NCBI RefSeq assembly: GCF_013391085.1
Contig: NZ_CP058334.1
Location: 1,488,001-1,552,000 of the forward strand
From: Natronomonas halophila
Lineage (GTDB): Archaea > Halobacteriota > Halobacteria > Halobacteriales > Haloarculaceae
DNA: 64,000 nt
Direction: 5' to 3'
Shown: piece after piece, positions 60,457 through 64,000 of the stretch
How positions within the stretch are numbered: position 1 is the first letter of the stretch
Layout of the letters: every line of letters starts with the position of its first letter
Made by a program: the position numbers and the translations under genes
Notes under the pieces: model-generated
Told to the model about the DNA's origin: nothing
The model's input: the letters and a program-made list of their open reading frames with translations, nothing else
Database searches by the model: none

Positions 60457-60567
60457 GACACCGGAGTGAATGTGGTCGGCAGTTCACACGACCCCTGAAA
60501 GAAACCCCGGACAGCGCTTGCGTCGACGGTATTCGTTCGATTCCACCCGAAGGCAGGGGGTTCGAGT

Positions 60568-60748
60568 CGAGAGGGATTTGAACCGAGTGGAGACGTTCCT
60601 GCTCACTTCGTTGCGCGGGCTGCGTCTCCCCGGGTTCAAATCCCACTGCCGTTTCGTGACTCACGGGAAGCCGAACAGCGCTTCGCTGTCGCTCAGCGCT
60701 GTTCGGCGTATTGCTCCTCACAAAAGCGGGCCGAGAGGGATTTGAACC
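60568..60748. repeat. Direct repeat of the tRNA-Lys 3' region and two inverted repeats
   Basis: The 17-mer CGAGAGGGATTTGAACC at 60568-60584 repeats the T-arm part of tRNA-Lys at 60732-60748. A long inverted repeat (60573-60594 with 60623-60644) carries the T-arm-like GGTTCAAATCCC in the other orientation. A second, perfect 12-bp inverted repeat, GCCGAACAGCGC/GCGCTGTTCGGC, is at 60670-60681 and 60696-60707. Confidence 0.75.
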
Positions 60749-60800
60749 CCCGGCCATCTGGTTAAAAGCCAGATGCTCTGCCAGACTGAGCTATCGGCCC
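60727..60800 (-). tRNA. tRNA-Lys (TTT)
   Basis: 74-nt cloverleaf: acceptor GGGCCGA/TCGGCCC, anticodon stem TCTGG/CCAGA around CTTTTAA (TTT), T-arm GGGGG-TTCAAAT-CCCTC, discriminator G. No intron. Confidence 0.95.
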
Positions 60801-60861
60801 GCACGCATTCATAACCGTGGTTGTGGGTAAATCCTTTCGATTGCCCCTAAACAGACCCGCT

Positions 60862-61242
60862 CTATTCGCCGGGGAAGTCGTCGATTTTCTCGTGGACGTA
60901 GGCGGCCCACTCGTCGAGCGTCTCGTGCATCAGTTCGCGGGCCTCCTCGGGCGGCGTCGCACGGTACTGGTAGACGTGGCCGCCGGAATCGAGCAGGCGC
61001 CGCCGCCGCGAGGCGAGTTCCTTGTCCAGAAGCGTCGAGAGCGCCCGGTTGACGTTGCTCCGGTCGCGGTCGACCTCGTCGGCGAGTTCCGCGACGGTGC
61101 TATCCGGCGCGTCGAGCAGTTCCAGATAGAGGCGCGCCTCGTGGTCCTGAATGCCGAACACACAGCGAAGGACTTCCTCGAAACCCGGTTCCGAATCCAA
61201 CATCAGATTGCGGAACCGCGAGGGGTCCGGGTCGGGGTCCAT
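60862..61242 (-). CDS. TrmB-like HTH transcriptional regulator
   Basis: 126 residues with a winged helix near residues 35-85: ARLYLELLDAPDSTVAELADEVDRDRSNVNRALSTLL, then the wing SRRRRLLDSGGHVYQYRA. C-terminal amphipathic helix may dimerise. No sugar-binding domain, so it belongs to the short TrmB/MarR-like group. It lies 87 bp beyond argF on the same strand; regulation of arginine genes is possible but unproven. Confidence 0.83.
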   Translation of the reverse strand: MDPDPDPSRFRNLMLDSEPGFEEVLRCVFGIQDHEARLYLELLDAPDSTVAELADEVDRDRSNVNRALSTLLDKELASRRRRLLDSGGHVYQYRATPPEEARELMHETLDEWAAYVHEKIDDFPGE

Positions 61243-61329
61243 AGCCAGGTTTGGCCCCCGATGAGGATAAATGCCGGGTGTGACATCCGCCGCTGCCGGT
61301 AATCAGCAGCCGAAAAGCGAGAAGCGAGG

Positions 61330-62223
61330 TTACTCCAGCAGGTAGGTCAGCAGGCCCTTCTGGGCGTGCAGGCGGTTTTCGGCCTGGTCCCAGACGATGG
61401 CGTTGTCGCTTTCCATCACCGAGTCCGTGACCTCCTCGCCGCGGTGGGCGGGCAGACAGTGCATCAGCAGGCGGTCGTCGAGCCACTCGTCCTGTATCTG
61501 GAAGCCGGCCTCCGAGAAGTCGATGAGTTTCTCGGCGCGCTCGGATTCCTCGCCCATACTGACCCAGACGTCGGTGTAGATGACGTCGGCGCCCTCGATG
61601 GCTTCCTCGGGGTCGTGCGTCGTTTCGGGGGCCTCGCCGAGTTCCTCGGCGCGGGCCATGATGTCGTCGTCGACGCCGTAGCCGTCCGGCGTCGCCACGG
61701 TCAAATCGAGGCCGACAAGCGCCGCCCCGAGGACGAACGATTGACAGACGTTGTTGCCGTCGCCGACCCACGCCACGTCGGCGTCGAAGCCGTCGAAGCG
61801 CTCCCGGATAGTCATCAGGTCAGCCAGCGTCTGGCAGGGGTGGGCGTCGTCGGTCAGGCCGTTGACGACCGGCACCTCGGAGTATTCGGCCAACTCGACG
61901 GCGTCCTCGTGGTCGAAGACCCGCGCCATGATGACGTCGACGTACCGGCTGAGCGCGCGAGCGGTGTCCTTGACGGGTTCGCCGTGGCCCAGATGGATGT
62001 CGTCGGGGCCGAGGAAGATGGCGTGGCCGCCCAGTTGGGTCGCGCCCGTCTCGAAGGACACCCGGGTTCGGGTCGAGGGTTTCTCGAATATCATGCCCAG
62101 CGTCTTGCCCGCCATGGCGTCGCCGGTCTTGCCCCGAGCGGTCCGTTCCTTCTGGTCGGCCGCACGGGTGAGCACTTCGTCGAGCTGTTCGCGCGTCAGG
62201 TCGTCGATGTTCAGGAAGTTCAT
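61330..62223 (-). CDS. argF: Ornithine carbamoyltransferase
   Basis: 297 residues. Carbamoyl-phosphate motif FEKPSTRTRVSFETG (about 51-65), ornithine-binding region VNGLTDDAHPCQTLADLMT, and HCLPAHRGEEV near residue 253. It forms citrulline from ornithine and carbamoyl phosphate. Size is normal. ATG overlaps the upstream gene by 4 bp. Confidence 0.96.
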   Translation of the reverse strand: MNFLNIDDLTREQLDEVLTRAADQKERTARGKTGDAMAGKTLGMIFEKPSTRTRVSFETGATQLGGHAIFLGPDDIHLGHGEPVKDTARALSRYVDVIMARVFDHEDAVELAEYSEVPVVNGLTDDAHPCQTLADLMTIRERFDGFDADVAWVGDGNNVCQSFVLGAALVGLDLTVATPDGYGVDDDIMARAEELGEAPETTHDPEEAIEGADVIYTDVWVSMGEESERAEKLIDFSEAGFQIQDEWLDDRLLMHCLPAHRGEEVTDSVMESDNAIVWDQAENRLHAQKGLLTYLLE

Positions 62224-63272
62224 TGCAGTTCCTCCGCGACGCGTTCCAGAACCGCGACGGCGCGGTCCAGTTCACGCAGTTCGAGGTGTTCGTTCGGTGC
62301 GTGGTCCAAATCAGAGTCGCCGGGGCCGTAGGTCGCCATCGGGCAGTCCCATGCGCCGGCGAAGATGTTCATGTCGGCGGTGCCCGTCTTCCGGAGCAGG
62401 CGCGGGTCCCCGCCCTGCCCGCGGATGGCCATCCGGAAGGCCCGGCCCACGTCGGTCCGGGGGCTCTGCATCGTCGGTTCGACCGCGTCCTTCCAGTTGA
62501 CCGTCCCCGCGCCCGACAGTTCGGCGTCGGCCATCTCCCGGACCTCGTCGGTCGAGTATTCGGGCGGGACGCGCAGTTGGGCGTCCAGCGTCGCCTCGAC
62601 GGCCAGTCCGTCCTCGCTGACGCCGCCCTCGATGCTGACGGGCTTGGGCGTCACGCGCTCGAAGACGGCGTCGTAGCCGTCGCCGCCGAACTTCTCCTCG
62701 ACGGCCGACCACCACGCGATGGCGTCCTGAATCGCGTTGTTCTCCGGCCGGGAGGTGTGGCCGGACTCGGAGGTGGCGACGTAGGTGCCCTGCAGGATGC
62801 CGCGGTAGCCCAGCGTAATCCCGTCCCACCCGGAGGGTTCGCCGTTGACGACGGCCTCCGGGGCTTCGCGGTCCTCGATGAGGTGGCGGGCGCCGCGGGA
62901 GTTGACCTCCTCGCCGACGACGCCGACGAAGGAGACGCCCGTTCTGACGGCCGCGACCGCAAGCGCCGTCAGCGGCCCCTTCGCGTCGACGGAGCCACGG
63001 CCCCACAGTTCGGGGCCGTTCTCGCCCTCTTCGACGCGGACCGGAATATCGCCCGGCACGGTGTCGATGTGGGACGTGTACAGCGCAGAGTCGTCTGCCG
63101 GCGCCCGGACGTTGCCGACGTCGTCGATGAAGACCTCGCGGTCGTGGTCGCGGAAGAACTCGGCGAGCGCCTCCGCGCACTCCTCCTCTTCGGGCGTCGG
63201 CGAGGGGATGGAGACGAGGGTCTCCAGCAACTCGCGTGCTTCCTCGTCGGCTTCGGGCGCCGTCTCACTCAT
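62220..63272 (-). CDS. lysK: M20 peptidase-family hydrolase, LysK/ArgE type ([LysW]-ornithine/lysine hydrolase)
   Basis: 350 residues. Metal-binding motifs TSHIDTVPG (near residue 66), GRGSVDAKGPLTAL and GEEVNSRGARHLIE (catalytic Glu). In the LysW carrier pathway it releases free ornithine (or lysine) from the carrier; classic ArgE deacetylation is the alternative. Position between argD and argF points to arginine synthesis. ATGA overlaps at both ends. Confidence 0.92.
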   Translation of the reverse strand: MSETAPEADEEARELLETLVSIPSPTPEEEECAEALAEFFRDHDREVFIDDVGNVRAPADDSALYTSHIDTVPGDIPVRVEEGENGPELWGRGSVDAKGPLTALAVAAVRTGVSFVGVVGEEVNSRGARHLIEDREAPEAVVNGEPSGWDGITLGYRGILQGTYVATSESGHTSRPENNAIQDAIAWWSAVEEKFGGDGYDAVFERVTPKPVSIEGGVSEDGLAVEATLDAQLRVPPEYSTDEVREMADAELSGAGTVNWKDAVEPTMQSPRTDVGRAFRMAIRGQGGDPRLLRKTGTADMNIFAGAWDCPMATYGPGDSDLDHAPNEHLELRELDRAVAVLERVAEELQ

Positions 63273-64000
63273 GCGATGATGGCCTCCAGTGCGTCGACGA
63301 CCTCGTCGGCGTGTTCGCGCTCGATGGTCAGCGGCGGGAGCAGGCGCACGACGCTGCGACCTGCGGGGAGCGCGAGAATCTGATGGTCGATGGCGAGGTC
63401 ACGGAGGATGGGATTGGCCCCCCGTTTCACCTCGACGCCGACCATCAGGCCCTCGCCGCGGACCTCGCGGACCTCGTCGCCGATGGCGTCCTCGAGTTGG
63501 TCGACAAGATAGTCGCCAACCTCGGCGGCGTGTGCCGGCACGTTCTCGCGTTCGATGACGTCGAGTGTCGCGCCCGCGGCGGCGGTGACGACGGGGCCAC
63601 CCGAGAAGGTCGACCCGTGGTTGCCGCAGTCCTCGGCAATCCAGTCTTTGACGAGCGTCGCGCCGATGGGTAGGCCGCTGCCGAGGCCCTTCGCCGTCGT
63701 CAGCACGTCCGGGACGACGTCGTGGGCGTCGGCGGCCCACAGCGTTCCCGTCCGGCCGAGGCCGGTCTGAATCTCGTCCAGAACCATCGCGGCGCCGGCC
63801 GCCTCGGTCGTCTCGCGGACCGCCTGCAGGTAGTCGGTCGAGGCGGGGTTGATACCGCCCTCGCCCTGCAGGGGTTCGACGATGACCGCGGCGGTTTCCT
63901 CGTCGACGGCCTCGGCCATCGCCTCGCTGTCGCCGTAGGGGACGAACTCGACGTCGCCCGCCAGCGGGCCGAAGCCCTCCTTGTACTCGTCCTTCCAGGT
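63269..64000 (-). CDS. argD: Acetylornithine / [LysW]-aminoadipate semialdehyde aminotransferase (N-terminus outside window)
   Basis: C-terminal about 243 residues of a class III PLP aminotransferase. PLP site Asp in MVLDEIQTGLGRTG, Schiff-base lysine in LTTAKGLGSGLPIGA, and GSTFSGGPVVTAAA. The sequence runs in frame to the window edge (TWKDEYKEGFGPLAGDVEFVP). Converts the protected glutamate/aminoadipate semialdehyde to the amino form. First visible gene of the arginine operon. Confidence 0.93.
   Translation of the reverse strand, partial: TWKDEYKEGFGPLAGDVEFVPYGDSEAMAEAVDEETAAVIVEPLQGEGGINPASTDYLQAVRETTEAAGAAMVLDEIQTGLGRTGTLWAADAHDVVPDVLTTAKGLGSGLPIGATLVKDWIAEDCGNHGSTFSGGPVVTAAAGATLDVIERENVPAHAAEVGDYLVDQLEDAIGDEVREVRGEGLMVGVEVKRGANPILRDLAIDHQILALPAGRSVVRLLPPLTIEREHADEVVDALEAIIA

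Overview
This 64 kb window is chromosomal DNA of a haloarchaeon (class Halobacteria). The evidence is the high G+C content, very acidic proteins, TATA boxes about 25-35 nt upstream of start codons with little or no leader, haloarchaeal DUF families (DUF5790, DUF5809, DUF5810), PGF-CTERM surface proteins, RadA, aIF1, aIF2-beta, MC1, a fused doublet histone, and a 16S-tRNA-Ala-23S-5S rRNA operon. The genus cannot be fixed from the sequence alone.

Layout. 0-3.6 kb: a histone / histone-deacetylase-family gene pair, an F420-dependent Mer-like reductase, and two cold-shock genes encoding identical proteins. 3.7-7.5 kb: a small defence island with a DUF433/DUF5615 toxin-antitoxin pair, a McrB/McrC-like restriction pair and a small zinc-finger protein. 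7.6-11.8 kb: a MoxR ATPase - DUF58 - transglutaminase operon. 12-25 kb: mostly housekeeping genes (aIF1, P450, rhodanese, a NUDIX-DUF5809-DUF5810 operon, RimI, aconitase, aIF2-beta, MptD, creatininase/ArfB family, L10e).

25-37.4 kb is the most distinctive accessory region. Five tandem paralogues of an unrecognised secreted four-cysteine family with Thr/Pro-rich stalks and PGF-CTERM anchors are followed by a complete five-gene branched-chain-amino-acid-type (LIV) ABC uptake operon, then a sixth, divergent member of the family. The cysteine spacing is nearly constant across all six.

37.6-44.8 kb: tRNA-Cys, an acyl-CoA dehydrogenase, and the rRNA operon on the minus strand, with pre-rRNA processing stems, a strong terminator after 5S and an array of tandem promoters that includes one decayed unit. 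45-49.5 kb: MC1 chromosomal protein, a small AbrB-like protein, quinone-type PyrD, 6-phosphogluconate dehydrogenase and a Tat-exported hydrolase.

49.5-52.2 kb: valyl-tRNA synthetase. Its leader carries a TATA box, an 11-codon ORF with two adjacent valine codons, and a 10-bp stem whose left arm overlaps those codons. This has the architecture of attenuation control, which would be unusual for an archaeon, and is the observation I rank highest. 52-60.5 kb: RadA, PspAB-like protein, bacterial-type NAD-dependent DNA ligase, class V aminotransferase, MFS transporter, PhnP-like metallo-hydrolase and SDR. 60.5-64 kb: tRNA-Lys with an integration-scar-like repeat, a TrmB-type regulator, and the argD-argE/lysK-argF arginine operon, cut by the window end.
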